Shown in pieces: positions 1 to 9,287 of a DNA stretch of 64,000 nt; position 1 is the stretch's first letter; every line of letters starts with the position of its first letter. The notes under the pieces were generated by a model. It was not told the DNA's origin and did no database searches. It worked only from the letters and a program-made list of their open reading frames with translations. Source of the stretch: Ruminiclostridium herbifermentans (GTDB lineage Bacteria > Bacillota > Clostridia > Acetivibrionales > DSM-1351); the NCBI RefSeq assembly GCF_005473905.2, contig NZ_CP061336.1, positions 3,340,501 to 3,404,500 on the forward strand. The letters are read 5' to 3'. The position numbers and the translations under genes are program-made.

Positions 1-372
1 GAAATATCAATAATAAATGTAAAAAATAGAAGGAAAGTTGTCAGATGTTGAGTCCTTATAACTAAGTAATAGGTTCTCGCTTACGAAAGCGTAAACTACA
101 TTAGTTTTCCCCTTTAAAGGGGAGCAGAAATCAAACTCAATCACATTGGAAGGACTGAGTTTAGAAGTGAATTTAACACCTTTCTAAATTTCCATATAAA
201 TTAATCAAATACAGACTATCTGAACCTCAAATTAGAGTTTCAGGTATAAGGGGTATAGGGTATATTATTTGAACGGTTTAAAGTGTGTTTTAGGGTTGAT
301 TATAAGAGAAAAAAGAACCTTTTCGATTTTATCGGCAAGGCTCTTAATTGGATACGGTTATTTGGCTCTTTG
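1..372. other. Non-coding end of integrated element
   Basis: No convincing gene. It contains a perfect 14-bp palindrome (CCCCTTTAAAGGGG, 109-122) and a small hairpin around 81-94 (TTACG/CGTAA arms). The open frame at 283-471 is antisense to the tail of the broken integrase and has no ribosome binding site, so I leave it out. If the neighbouring integrase marks an island, this stretch lies inside the island, which would extend beyond the left edge. Confidence 0.4.
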
Positions 373-1303
373 TTACTTTTTAAACATATTCTTCTTCGTT
401 TGACTCTTTGGTGCAATCTCGTCAATTATAATTGCTATATCCTTAGTATTAGCATTATAGTACGTATTTAACTCCTTGAGTGTACTATGTCCTGTGAGTT
501 TTTAAAGTAGGAGAGCATTTGTATTATTATTTACAGCATTAGTTATAAATGTGTGCCTATATTTGTGAATTCCTGTCTGTAGCACTCCCCTAGACCTATT
601 ATATTTTTTTAATTCCTTATTGATTGTACTAGTGCTTAACCTATTGTTATATACTGTACAAAACAAATACTCATCAGGGTTGTCAAATTTTCTGATACTT
701 AAATATTCTTCAAGTACTTCATATAGTGAACTAGATACTGGAATATACCTTTTTGTTTTTTGTATGATTTAAAGCTATTACTCTGTTGACCATATCAACA
801 TTCATAACCTTGAGATTAATTAATTCTGTACGCCTAATAGCTGTACTGGCAAATACCCAAACTATACACCAATTGCGTATTGATACAAAATCCTTCTGTT
901 TAGGTGGTTTTAACAATAGATTCATTTCTTGTTCAGTATAGATATCCTTGAATGTCTTTTGAACTTTTAATTCAATTATTTCGACTTTTGGTAAATACCC
1001 TTTACTATGTCCATAATTAAAAATAGGAGACAATTTTCGAATATATGAGTTAATTGTAGTATCTTTAAAACCGTTCTTTTTTAAGTAAAGAATATACATG
1101 TTAACAGTGACTGAATTAATAGGACTATCTCCATTAAACTCGTTAAAATACTTTAATGCATATTTGTATCCCTTAATCGTAATTTCAGATGTACCTCGTA
1201 TAGTACATAAATTATAGTATTTTTCAGCTACTTCACCCAAACTTTTTTCTTTACTTTTTTGTGTCCGAAATGCTTGTTTACCATATGTTTTCCCCTTTAG
1301 CAT
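373..1303 (-). pseudogene. Tyrosine recombinase (phage-type integrase), disrupted
   Basis: Site-specific recombinase of the tyrosine family, which would have excised or inserted a mobile element. The intact part (731-1303) has the SAM-like core-binding domain and the first catalytic segment (A-I-R-R-T-E-L, containing the first arginine). It starts at the ATG at 1301-1303 behind GGAAGGGAAGAG; an upstream in-frame ATG at 1351 has no good ribosome site. The frame is lost at an A-rich run near 748-755. In the next frame the rest reads on: YIPVSSSLYE, then KYRHTF (the His-x-x-Arg box), a TAA nonsense codon at 502-504 where CAA would be expected, then LTGHSTLKELNTYY with the nucleophilic Tyr region, ending at 373. 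One frameshift and one nonsense codon make it a dead gene. It lies immediately downstream of guaA, a recognised island insertion site. Confidence 0.85.
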
Positions 1304-1340
1304 AATTACTCTTCCCTTCCTTATTATTTTTGACGTGTCT

Positions 1341-1424
1341 ACATCATACACACGTTAAAAACCATCAAAAAATGGTAAAAAAAGTGTGTACAATATACTA
1401 TTTTTATAGCAACATCATACACAC
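1341..1424. promoter_or_regulatory. Repeated ACATCATACACAC sites upstream of integrase
   Basis: Two identical 13-bp copies of ACATCATACACAC lie at 1341-1353 and 1412-1424, with the related inverted sequence GTGTGTA at 1384-1390 between them. They sit just upstream of the integrase start. Such iterated half-sites resemble repressor operators or integrase arm-type sites. The function is inferred from position only. Confidence 0.4.
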
Positions 1425-1596
1425 TTTTATTATTTATTTTATTTAAATTAAATACTCAGACCCTTTATTACAGCGTTTCGGCATCACTATTGTACCTGGC
1501 TTGCTGCATAGTCGCCCTGCTCACCTACGTTCCCATTGCTCCTTGCGCTGCGCAATAAACGCCTCGCTTCTTCTGCCTTTGTGCAGCGCTTGGCGT

Positions 1597-1620
1597 TTAC
1601 TCCCACTCAATAGTTGAAGG
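1597..1620. other. Candidate integration (att) site at guaA 3' end
   Basis: The last codons of guaA (..STIEWE-stop) form the side facing the broken integrase. The 3' end of guaA is a known target of tyrosine integrases that rebuild the gene end on insertion. The second att copy would lie left of the window, and no duplicate of the guaA end is seen within positions 1-1596. This is an inference from gene order. Confidence 0.35.
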
Positions 1621-3132
1621 TGGCTTACTGGTGATATCATACACTACTCTGTTTATGTTTTTGCACTCGTTGACAATGCGGTTTGAGATTTTTTCCAGCA
1701 AGTCATATGGAATTCTCGCCCAGTCAGCTGTCATGAAGTCAGTTGTTGTTACTGCGCGAAGTGCTAATGTATAGTCATAAGTTCTTTCATCGCCCATAAC
1801 ACCAACGCTCCTCATGTTTGTAAGTACTGTGAAGTATTGATTTATGTCTCTTGATATACCTGCTGCCTTTATTTCCTCACGGAAGATGTAGTCTGTATCT
1901 CTAAGTAAATCAAGCTTTTCCTTTGTCAAATCGCCAATAACTCTGATAGCAAGTCCTGGACCTGGGAATGGCTGTCTCCAAACTAAATCCTCTGGTATTC
2001 CAAGCTCTTCTCCAGCTTTTCTTACTTCATCCTTAAATAGATTTCTTAATGGCTCAATAATTTCCTTAAAATCAACATAGTCAGGAAGTCCGCCTACATT
2101 GTGATGGCTCTTTATTACAGCTGCATCACCGTGTCCGCTTTCTATAACATCAGGATAAATTGTTCCCTGAACTAAGAAGTCCACAGTTCCAATTTTCTTT
2201 GCTTCTTCCTCGAAAACTCTTATAAATTCTTCACCAATAATCTTTCTCTTTCTTTCTGGATCAGATACTCCAGCAAGCTTTGCTAAAAATCTATCTTCGC
2301 AATTTACACGAATCAAATTAATATCAAACTGCTTTCTGAATATATTTTCAACCTCGTCGCCTTCATTCTTTCTTAAAAGACCATGGTCAACAAATATACA
2401 TGTAAGCTGCTTTCCTACTGCCTTGCTTATAAGTACAGCTGCTACAGATGAATCAACACCGCCTGATAATGCACAAAGTACCTTTTTGTCTCCAACCTTT
2501 TCCTTTATTGCCTTAATAGAATTCTCAACAAATGCAGACATCTTCCAGTCACCCTTGCAGCCACAAATGCTGTACAGGAAGTTTCGTAGCATTTCCTTTC
2601 CCTTTGGTGTATGCATAACTTCAGGGTGGAATTGAACTGCATAAAATTTCTTTTCTTCATTCTGCATTGCTGCTGTTGGACAGTTTGCTGAAGTTGCAGT
2701 AACCTTAAAGCCCTCTGGTGCATTATCAACATAATATGTGTGGCTCATCCAGCAAGTAGTATTTTCATCAACATCCTTGAAGAATGGCTGTGATTTATCG
2801 ACATTAATATCAACTTTACCATATTCTCTCTGGGTTGCTGCTGCAACACTTCCGCCAAGCATAACACTCATTAATTGCATACCATAGCAAATTCCAAGTA
2901 CAGGAACTCCTAATTCAAAAACACCTGGGTCACATTTTGGTGCACCCTCATCTAATACAGAAGCAGGCCCACCGGTAAAAATAATTCCTTTAGGATTGTA
3001 TGACTTTATACGTTCTATTGAAGCACTGTATGGAATAACCTCACAGTAAACGTTTGCTTCTCTGACACGGCGAGCAATCAATTGATTATATTGACCGCCG
3101 AAATCAATTACCAAAACCATTTCATTGTTCAA
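1597..3132 (-). CDS. guaA: GMP synthase (glutamine-hydrolysing)
   Basis: Converts XMP to GMP with ATP and glutamine, the last step of guanine nucleotide synthesis in the cytosol. The 511 residues match the usual length. An N-terminal class I glutamine amidotransferase carries the catalytic Cys82 (GICYG) and the AVQFHPE His/Glu segment. The ATP pyrophosphatase domain follows with the PP-loop ALSGGVDSS, and the protein ends in the family's conserved [10 protein letters not shown]. The start is taken as TTG at 3130-3132, because AGAGGAG lies 9 nt upstream of it, whereas the ATG four codons in (3118-3120) is poorly spaced. It is monocistronic, and no purine riboswitch motif is visible in the 370-base leader. 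The gene end may be the attachment site of the decayed element to the left. Confidence 0.97.
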   Translation of the reverse strand: MNNEMVLVIDFGGQYNQLIARRVREANVYCEVIPYSASIERIKSYNPKGIIFTGGPASVLDEGAPKCDPGVFELGVPVLGICYGMQLMSVMLGGSVAAATQREYGKVDINVDKSQPFFKDVDENTTCWMSHTYYVDNAPEGFKVTATSANCPTAAMQNEEKKFYAVQFHPEVMHTPKGKEMLRNFLYSICGCKGDWKMSAFVENSIKAIKEKVGDKKVLCALSGGVDSSVAAVLISKAVGKQLTCIFVDHGLLRKNEGDEVENIFRKQFDINLIRVNCEDRFLAKLAGVSDPERKRKIIGEEFIRVFEEEAKKIGTVDFLVQGTIYPDVIESGHGDAAVIKSHHNVGGLPDYVDFKEIIEPLRNLFKDEVRKAGEELGIPEDLVWRQPFPGPGLAIRVIGDLTKEKLDLLRDTDYIFREEIKAAGISRDINQYFTVLTNMRSVGVMGDERTYDYTLALRAVTTTDFMTADWARIPYDLLEKISNRIVNECKNINRVVYDITSKPPSTIEWE

Positions 3133-3505
3133 CTTTCACAGCTCCTCTTTGTAAATATTAATTTTATTATAATTGTAAAATAAAAGAATATGTACACTCT
3201 TTTACATAAAACAACATTTGAATAAGTCTTCAATATATTATAACGAATTTTATTAATTGTGCATAGCATAAAGATGTGTTTTTTTATTAATCTACTTACC
3301 CACACACCCACACAAAAACTATCTGCGCTGAAACTTTACAAAAACAAAAGAAGCTACTCAGTTACGAGAACTTTTTAAGAAAATTGAAAAATTCATATAT
3401 AACAAAGAAGAGTATAAAAAATTGCCTCAACCCAAAATTGGCTACGCTTAAATACAGTTGACATCGGCTTTTAAAAATATCTCTTCCCCACAAAGTTTTT
3501 AAGAT
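3133..3505. other. Intergenic region, nothing recognised
   Basis: AT-rich spacer upstream of guaA and downstream of the radical SAM gene. I looked for a guanine riboswitch core, T-box motif or tRNA and saw none. The open frames crossing it have no ribosome binding sites or recognisable protein features. Confidence 0.4.
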
Positions 3506-4459
3506 TTATTTAGTGGAATACCCACCCATTCCCCTCTCACCATTCAAATAATTAAAGCGCTTTCCCTGAAAACTCCCAATCTCAGTCATTTTCATTTCAA
3601 TTGCATCTTGAATTTTCCACCAGCTAGTACTCCAGTTACAAAAAACCGTTCTATCAGCTGGAGCTCGTCCAATTAATCTTTGAATAACAATATCAGGATT
3701 GAGATGCTCCAAAAAGGCTATTGTTCTATCAACAAATTCATCCATAGTTATAGGCAAAGCTTCTCCTCGCAAATACTGTTTTTCAAGTTCTGTGTCCTTC
3801 AATATAAATAGGGAATGGCACTTAACCTGCGAAACACCAAGGGCAGAGAGAATTTTAGCACCTTCAACTACATCGTCTATATTTTCCATTGGCAAATCAG
3901 TTATGTAATGGGCGCACACCTCAAGCTGATATTTCTTTATTCTAGTCACCGCATCAATAAATTCAGCCAAAGTATGCCCTCTATTAAGCTTTTTTAAGGT
4001 ATGATAGTTAACGGTCTGCAAACCAAGTTCAATAACAATATCTATAACCTTCTCACCTTTAAGCTTTGCCAAAAATTCCATATACCTGTCAGAAATACAA
4101 TCAGGTCTGGTAGAAATATAAATAGCTACAATGTCATCAGCGCAAGCTTCTTCGATATTTTTAACAAACAATTCAAATGGTAAATATGTATTTGAATAAT
4201 TTTGAAAATAAGCGATAAACTTTTGGCTTGAATAATTCTTTCCTATATATTTGGCGTTTTGCTTAAGCTGCTCTGAAACAGACATTTCACAAGAAAGGTT
4301 TTCAAAGCCTGCACCCTCTTCACCGCAAAAAATACAGCCAGCTTTGCTGATATTCCCATCTCTGTTTGGGCAAGTTACAGGAAGATTTAATGGAAGCTTG
4401 TATACCTTTGTACCATATTTATTTCGTAAATAATCAGAAAATTTATTGTATAGCAACAC
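3506..4459 (-). CDS. Radical SAM protein, TIGR01212/YtqA type
   Basis: A member of the small radical SAM family typified by Bacillus YtqA, related in sequence to the Elp3 radical SAM core; the substrate is not settled for this group. The iron-sulfur ligands are visible as Cys30, Cys42 and Cys45 (TCPNRDG...GCIFC, spacing C-x11-C-x2-C). The downstream stretch IYISTRPDCIS and the LELGLQTVN motif fit the SAM-binding barrel. At 317 residues it is of normal family length. Its start codon lies inside the end of larC (17-nt overlap), so it is probably translationally coupled as the last gene of a larB-larC-radical SAM unit. Whether it helps make the nickel-pincer cofactor is only a suggestion from gene order; a tRNA or other RNA modification role is an alternative. 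Confidence 0.85.
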   Translation of the reverse strand: MLLYNKFSDYLRNKYGTKVYKLPLNLPVTCPNRDGNISKAGCIFCGEEGAGFENLSCEMSVSEQLKQNAKYIGKNYSSQKFIAYFQNYSNTYLPFELFVKNIEEACADDIVAIYISTRPDCISDRYMEFLAKLKGEKVIDIVIELGLQTVNYHTLKKLNRGHTLAEFIDAVTRIKKYQLEVCAHYITDLPMENIDDVVEGAKILSALGVSQVKCHSLFILKDTELEKQYLRGEALPITMDEFVDRTIAFLEHLNPDIVIQRLIGRAPADRTVFCNWSTSWWKIQDAIEMKMTEIGSFQGKRFNYLNGERGMGGYSTK

Positions 4460-5834
4460 AATTACCTTCTCGTTTATATTTTTCGCTTACCAACTCATAC
4501 ACCTTGTTAATAGGCATACCAGTTTTCATTGCAATATTTTTACAATCCTCATACTCTGGAGCAAATTTCATTATATCATCACTGCTTGCCACCTTAACCC
4601 TAACAGCACCATATTGGGTATCTACTTTAACCAATTCCCTGTTCATACAATATCTCTGAGAATGGCTGATTCTAACACCCAATGTAGATGTCTCTTTAAA
4701 AATGATATCAGTGAACTTCTTCTCGTCACCACATTTAGCTAATACAGTAAGCACTACTGAAGGTCGGCTTTTTTTCATGTAAATAGGTGTATAATATACG
4801 TCTAACGCTCCGCTGTCAAAAAGTTTTTCCATTGTATAACCTAATATTTCAGGCGACATGTTATCTATATTGGTTTCAAGAATTGATATTTCATCATTAG
4901 GAATAGAATCATGCTCATAAAGCGTTCCAACCACTGCTCTTAATGCATTAAAACGACCAGTATCACGCTTTCCCATGCCATATCCTGTACGTTCTATTGA
5001 TAATGGAGGCATTTTCCCAAAGCTTGAGCAGGTAACCTTCAAAATAGCCATTCCTGTTGGAGTTACCATCTCGCAGGGTACATCTTCAGTAACTAGTGGA
5101 ATATTACTTTCACAAAGCATTTCCATAACAGCTGGTACTGGTACAGGCATCAGCCCATGGGCACATTTTACAAAACCTTTTCCATCATGAAGTTCTGAAG
5201 CATAGATTCTTTCCACACCAAGCATATCAATACATATGCAAGCGCCTATAATATCAACAATAGAATCTACTGCACCAACCTCATGAAAGTGTATTTCATT
5301 AATTCCCTTGCCATGAACCTTTGCCTCTGCTCTTGCTAGTTCTCTAAAAATCTTTGTGCTCATAGCTTTAACTCTAGGCTTCAAATCACTCATATTTATA
5401 ATATTTTCAATATCCGCAAGGTTTCTCTCAGGCTGTGAGTGAGAGTGGTGAGAATGAGAGTGAGTTTGTCCGGAGCACTTCTCTATATGTGAGTGTGAAT
5501 GAGTTTTTTCATGATGACAACCGTTGCTATTTTCATTATTATTTATAAACTGGTTTTCATATACCTTCTCATAGTCAATAAATTCTATAGCCTTATGATC
5601 TTCATTTTCATGACAATGCATATGACCTGATTCCTCATCATCGAGTATTACTACTACATCAGTACCAGAAATCCCATTTTTGACAACCTTCCTGATTTCT
5701 ATTGAATATCCAGTTAGATTTAGTTTCTTAAGTTCATTAAGAAAAACGTCTTGCTCTAAGCCCAAATCAAGCAACGCACCTAAAGTCATATCACCACTAA
5801 TTCCAGAAAAGCAGTCAAAATATAATACTCTCAT
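4443..5834 (-). CDS. larC: Nickel insertion protein LarC
   Basis: CTP-dependent nickel chelatase that inserts Ni into pyridinium-3,5-bisthiocarboxylate mononucleotide, the pincer cofactor of LarA-type racemases. The N-terminus (MRVLYFDCFSGISGDM) is the family signature. A His-rich insert (roughly residues 75-140, many HSHSH and HHE blocks) probably stores or delivers nickel. Here LarC is one continuous frame, unlike Lactobacillus plantarum where LarC1 and LarC2 are joined by frameshifting. The start is placed at the ATG at 5832-5834, 5 nt after GGAGG, rather than an in-frame ATG four codons upstream. larB lies 71 nt upstream on the same strand. larA and larE are absent from the window, so the final enzyme must be elsewhere. 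Confidence 0.93.
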   Translation of the reverse strand: MRVLYFDCFSGISGDMTLGALLDLGLEQDVFLNELKKLNLTGYSIEIRKVVKNGISGTDVVVILDDEESGHMHCHENEDHKAIEFIDYEKVYENQFINNNENSNGCHHEKTHSHSHIEKCSGQTHSHSHHSHSQPERNLADIENIINMSDLKPRVKAMSTKIFRELARAEAKVHGKGINEIHFHEVGAVDSIVDIIGACICIDMLGVERIYASELHDGKGFVKCAHGLMPVPVPAVMEMLCESNIPLVTEDVPCEMVTPTGMAILKVTCSSFGKMPPLSIERTGYGMGKRDTGRFNALRAVVGTLYEHDSIPNDEISILETNIDNMSPEILGYTMEKLFDSGALDVYYTPIYMKKSRPSVVLTVLAKCGDEKKFTDIIFKETSTLGVRISHSQRYCMNRELVKVDTQYGAVRVKVASSDDIMKFAPEYEDCKNIAMKTGMPINKVYELVSEKYKREGNCVAIQ

Positions 5835-5905
5835 TACATCCTCCATTTAAACAGTTGTTTCCATTAATCCTATTTCTATTTAAAGCTTCTATTTAAATTT
5901 TCTAT

Positions 5906-6652
5906 TTAAAGCTTGTTTATATTACTCGCCAAATATCCTGCCCCAAAACCGTTGTCAATATTCACTACCCCAATTCCACTAGCGCAGCTATTTAGCATTG
6001 TCAAAAGTGCCGCCAAGCCGCCAAAGCTTGCTCCATAACCAACGCTTGTAGGAACTGCAATTACCGGCTTATCCACTAATCCACCAACAACACTTGCTAG
6101 TGCACCTTCCATACCAGCAACTACAATTATTACATTTGCCTCAGAAATAATATCCATTTTTGATAATAGTCTATGAATTCCAGCAACTCCTACATCATAT
6201 ATTCTAGTAACTCTATTGCCTAGCACCTCAGCCGTTACAGCTGCTTCCTCAGCCACAGGAATGTCAGAAGTTCCTGCAGTAATAACTGCAATTTGCTTCT
6301 CTGTAATAATAATTTCTTTTCTTTTGACAACAACAATCCTTGCATCCCGATGATATTCTGCATCAGAAGTCAATTGACATATTGCATCATATACCTCCTG
6401 AGAAGCCCTTGTAGCTAGTATATTATTGTTCTTCTGCATTAGCCTCTTAACAATTTCTACAACCTGACTACTTGTTTTACCTTCACAATAAATAACCTCT
6501 GGATATCCATTTCTAATGGTTCTGTGATGATCAACCTTAGCAAAGCCCAAATCCTCATAAGGCAGAGCCTTTATCTCCTTGTATGCCTGTTCTACCTCAA
6601 CAGAGCCATTTTTCACATCCTCAAGCAGCTTCTTTAGCTCCTTTGAATTCAT
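5906..6652 (-). CDS. larB: LarB, pyridinium-3,5-biscarboxylate mononucleotide synthase
   Basis: Carboxylates and hydrolyses nicotinic acid adenine dinucleotide in the first step of the nickel-pincer cofactor pathway. The C-terminal half is PurE-like (AIR carboxylase fold), with [16 protein letters not shown] and the ending [15 protein letters not shown] typical of LarB. About 248 residues, the normal size. The ATG at 6650-6652 is preferred because GGAGG sits 5 nt upstream; a GTG four codons earlier is possible. Transcribed toward larC, with which it forms an operon. A hairpin (6661-6703) directly abuts its ribosome binding site. Confidence 0.93.
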   Translation of the reverse strand: MNSKELKKLLEDVKNGSVEVEQAYKEIKALPYEDLGFAKVDHHRTIRNGYPEVIYCEGKTSSQVVEIVKRLMQKNNNILATRASQEVYDAICQLTSDAEYHRDARIVVVKRKEIIITEKQIAVITAGTSDIPVAEEAAVTAEVLGNRVTRIYDVGVAGIHRLLSKMDIISEANVIIVVAGMEGALASVVGGLVDKPVIAVPTSVGYGASFGGLAALLTMLNSCASGIGVVNIDNGFGAGYLASNINKL

Positions 6653-6654
6653 AC

Positions 6655-6834
6655 TAACCTCCACGCCAACTAAAGTACTGAATTAATAGTTCAGTGCTCG
6701 TGGCGGTACGCAATTAATTTGGTAAATTCTCTATCATACTTTCAAAAATTCTTTTTGTTTTGGAAACTAGAAAATGCTCCATGTAGGCAGAAATTTTACT
6801 TCTATTTCTAGCCGCTAACCTCCACGCCAACCAT
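6655..6834. repeat. 17-bp direct repeat carrying a ribosome site
   Basis: The sequence CTAACCTCCACGCCAAC occurs at 6655-6671 (as the larB ribosome binding region) and again at 6818-6834, just beyond the prfB stop. The second copy reads on the minus strand as an ATG followed by eight codons, with no real gene behind it. It looks like a relic of a local duplication between prfB and larB. Confidence 0.5.
6661..6703 (-). promoter_or_regulatory. Hairpin abutting the larB ribosome binding site
   Basis: Read on the minus strand, CCACG pairs with CGTGG and, inside it, ACTGAA pairs with TTCAGT around a 7-nt loop. The 3' arm runs directly into the GGAGG of larB, so folding could limit ribosome access. 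This is a prediction from complementarity only. Confidence 0.35.
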
Positions 6835-6838
6835 AGCA

Positions 6839-7955
6839 CTATGCCTTACCTTCTTTTTTGTCCATTGAAAGATACGCATTTATAAAGCCATCGAGGTCTC
6901 CGTCCATAACTGCATCAACATTTCCATTTTCATAATTAGTACGATGGTCTTTTACTAGTGTATATGGACAAAAAACGTAAGAGCGTATTTGGCTTCCCCA
7001 AGCAATATCCATTTGAACGCCCTTTAAATCCTCAATTTTTTCCTTCTGCTCTCGTTCCTTTATATCAAAAAGCTTTGCTTTAAGCATTTTCATTGCAGTT
7101 TCTTTATTTTGAAATTGAGAGCGCTGTGTTTGACATGCAACAACAACACCTGTTGGAATATGAGTAAGTCTAACAGCAGAACTGGTTTTATTAATATGCT
7201 GTCCTCCAGCTCCACTAGCTCTATAAACATCCATTTTAATATCTTCAGGATTAATATCAATTTCAATTGATTCATCAATTTCTGGCATAACATCTAAAGA
7301 TGCAAAGGAAGTATGTCTTCTTCCAGACGCATCAAAGGGAGAAATTCTAACTAATCGGTGAACTCCTTTTTCCGACTTCATATATCCATAAGCATTTTCG
7401 CCAATAATTTGTAATGTTACACTTTTTATTCCTGCTTCATCGCCATCAAGGTAATCTAAAATTTCAACCTGATAGCCTTTATTTTCTGCCCATCTCGTAA
7501 ACATTCTGAGCAGCATCTGTACCCAATCCTGCGCTTCTGTTCCACCTGCTCCTGCATGAAGTGTTAAAATAGCGTTATTTTTGTCATATGGGCCGGTAAG
7601 AAGAGTTTCTAATCTAAGTGTTTCAAGACGCTTTTTTACTTTTTGGAGCCCTTCTCCAACTTCAGGAATAATACTCTCATCCTGCTCCTCTAAACCCATG
7701 TCAGATAATGTAAGCAAATCCTCCCAAAGAGAACTTATTTCTTCAAAATTATCAATTTTTGATTTCAAGGTTTTTATTCTCTGTAATATCTTCTGAGATT
7801 TTTCCATGTCATTCCAAAAATCTGGCTCAGAAGCTTTATGCTCTAACTCCACTATCTCATCGTTTAATCTAGCGATGTCAAAGTGAAGCCCTCATTTCAT
7901 CTAAATTGCTTTTCAGACCCAGTAGTTCTAGTCTGTATTGTTCTAACTCAAGCAC
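6839..7955 (-). CDS. prfB: Peptide chain release factor 2 with programmed +1 frameshift
   Basis: Releases nascent peptides at UGA and UAA codons. The long frame (6839-7879) shows the RF2 tripeptide SPF (ISPFDASGRRHTS) and the catalytic GGQ (SGAGGQHINKTSS). The first 25 codons lie in another frame, beginning with GTG at 7953-7955 behind AGGG (MLELEQYRLELLG..). They run into an in-frame UGA at codon 26 within CTT-TGA-C; a +1 slip joins the two parts to give about 371 residues. This is the well-known RF2 autoregulation: when RF2 is scarce, slow termination favours the shift. secA, often next to prfB, is not present. The duplicated larB ribosome site lies just downstream. Confidence 0.95.
7877..7892 (-). 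promoter_or_regulatory. RF2 frameshift site
   Basis: On the minus strand an internal Shine-Dalgarno-like AGGG (7889-7892) is followed, after the short spacer CTTCA, by CTT TGA C (7877-7883). UGA is exactly codon 26 counted from the GTG start, the canonical position in bacterial prfB. Confidence 0.92.
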
Positions 7956-7988
7956 ATAATCATCCCTTTCAAATATTTATTTTATTAT

Positions 7989-8215
7989 TAATGCCTAAAT
8001 TCAAAATGAAATTCTTATTCTTAATGTTTTCTTTTATTTATTTCTTTCAGTTATTTCTTTCAATTATAGAATAATTTACAGAATAAATTTCACTAGAATC
8101 AGCAGCCTTTATGGAGACGAGAAATTATCTCACCGTCTGAAAACCAAATAAGTATTCACCACTAATAGAAGTAAGTAAATTATCTTGCCGCTTTATATTC
8201 CTATTATAGCTAACA
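7989..8215. repeat. Dispersed intergenic repeat, copy A (diverged)
   Basis: Begins AATGCCTAAATTCAAAATGA and carries the inner block GAAATTATCTCACCGTCTGA before a TCTTGCCGCTTTAT end. These blocks recur in the same order in the copies near 21.6-21.8 kb and 33.7-34.1 kb. It fills the gap between prfB and the HAD phosphatase. It is the least conserved copy and its boundaries are approximate. Confidence 0.5.
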
Positions 8216-8258
8216 TTAAGTATTTTTTCATCCATTCAAAATTTATTTCATGCTAAAT

Positions 8259-9083
8259 TTACTTATTTAAAATAAACCTTTCAATTGCCAAAGCTACACC
8301 ATCATCATTATTAGAAGCTGTAACATACTGGGCTGCTTCCTTGGCAAAATCTTCACCATTTTCCATTGCAACACTCAAGCCTGCATATTTGAACATTGAT
8401 ATATCGTTCTCATTGTCACCTATAGCAATCATTTCAGAAGGCGGAATATTCAAATACTCTGACAACCTCTTTAAAGCATCACCTTTATTAACACCTTTTT
8501 GCAACACCTCAAAATTGTCATAGTTTGAGCTCATAACATCAACATCTTTTAATTGCTCTATTTCATATCTGGCTATTTTAAGCAGTTCTCTATTATCAGA
8601 AACTGCCACAAATTTAAGCACCTTTCCAGATATACTTTTAAGCTTGGCGGCCATATCCTTGACTACCTCAATATCAACTCTGTCTTCTTCTGGCAGTGTT
8701 TTATTTTTTTCAAAATATTTAAGAGAGGTAAAAGCCAACTTTTCAGTATACATTGTATCACCAGCATAAACATGAAAATACAAATCATGCTTATGAAATA
8801 TATCATTTATCCTTAGACAAGCTTCAGTATGTAAATAATTTGAGTAAATAATTCTTCCATCTATTTTTTCAGTAATAACGGCTCCATTGCATGCAATTAT
8901 TGGATCCTTTGAGCCAATCTGTTTTGCATATAGCCTTGCACCAGAGTAAACTCTTCCTGAACAAATTACAATCTTTACTCCCTTCTCAATAGCTGAAGCA
9001 ATTGCTTTTTTATTCCTGGCAGAAATCTCTTTTGTTGAGTCCAGCAATGTTCCATCTAAATCTATTGCCACTAATTTGTACAT
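8259..9083 (-). CDS. Cof-type HAD-IIB phosphatase
   Basis: Cytosolic haloacid dehalogenase superfamily phosphatase of the Cof subfamily, usually acting on sugar phosphates or flavin/PLP phosphates; the substrate cannot be read from sequence. Motif I is DLDGTLLDST (nucleophile Asp8, acid Asp10), motif II is ICSGRV, motif III uses the Lys in NKGDALKRL, and motif IV is GDNENDISMF. The 274 residues include the IIB cap domain between motifs II and III. The start ATG has GGAGG at good spacing. It stands alone between the aminotransferase and prfB. Confidence 0.92.
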   Translation of the reverse strand: MYKLVAIDLDGTLLDSTKEISARNKKAIASAIEKGVKIVICSGRVYSGARLYAKQIGSKDPIIACNGAVITEKIDGRIIYSNYLHTEACLRINDIFHKHDLYFHVYAGDTMYTEKLAFTSLKYFEKNKTLPEEDRVDIEVVKDMAAKLKSISGKVLKFVAVSDNRELLKIARYEIEQLKDVDVMSSNYDNFEVLQKGVNKGDALKRLSEYLNIPPSEMIAIGDNENDISMFKYAGLSVAMENGEDFAKEAAQYVTASNNDDGVALAIERFILNK

Positions 9084-9287
9084 TTATTCCTCCAAACATG
9101 CCTAAATGCAAATAATAATTAACACTATATAAATATATCTTGATGAACTTTTTACATGTTAACAACAAACATAAATATTTATACCTGCAAGCTTCTTTCT
9201 TCCTCAATAGTTGTTGTAAGAAGCCGCCGGGGAAATACAATCACAAACACAACAGAACACACTAGTTGATGTTAAATGGTTCTTTGC

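Noticed and set aside
283-471. Open frame of 62 codons on the plus strand
   Set aside because: It is antisense to the decayed integrase tail, has no ribosome site, and the opposite strand reads a recognisable recombinase C-terminus.
3129-3311. 60-codon frame upstream of guaA
   Set aside because: Low-complexity AT-rich leader sequence without a ribosome site; overlaps the guaA start region.
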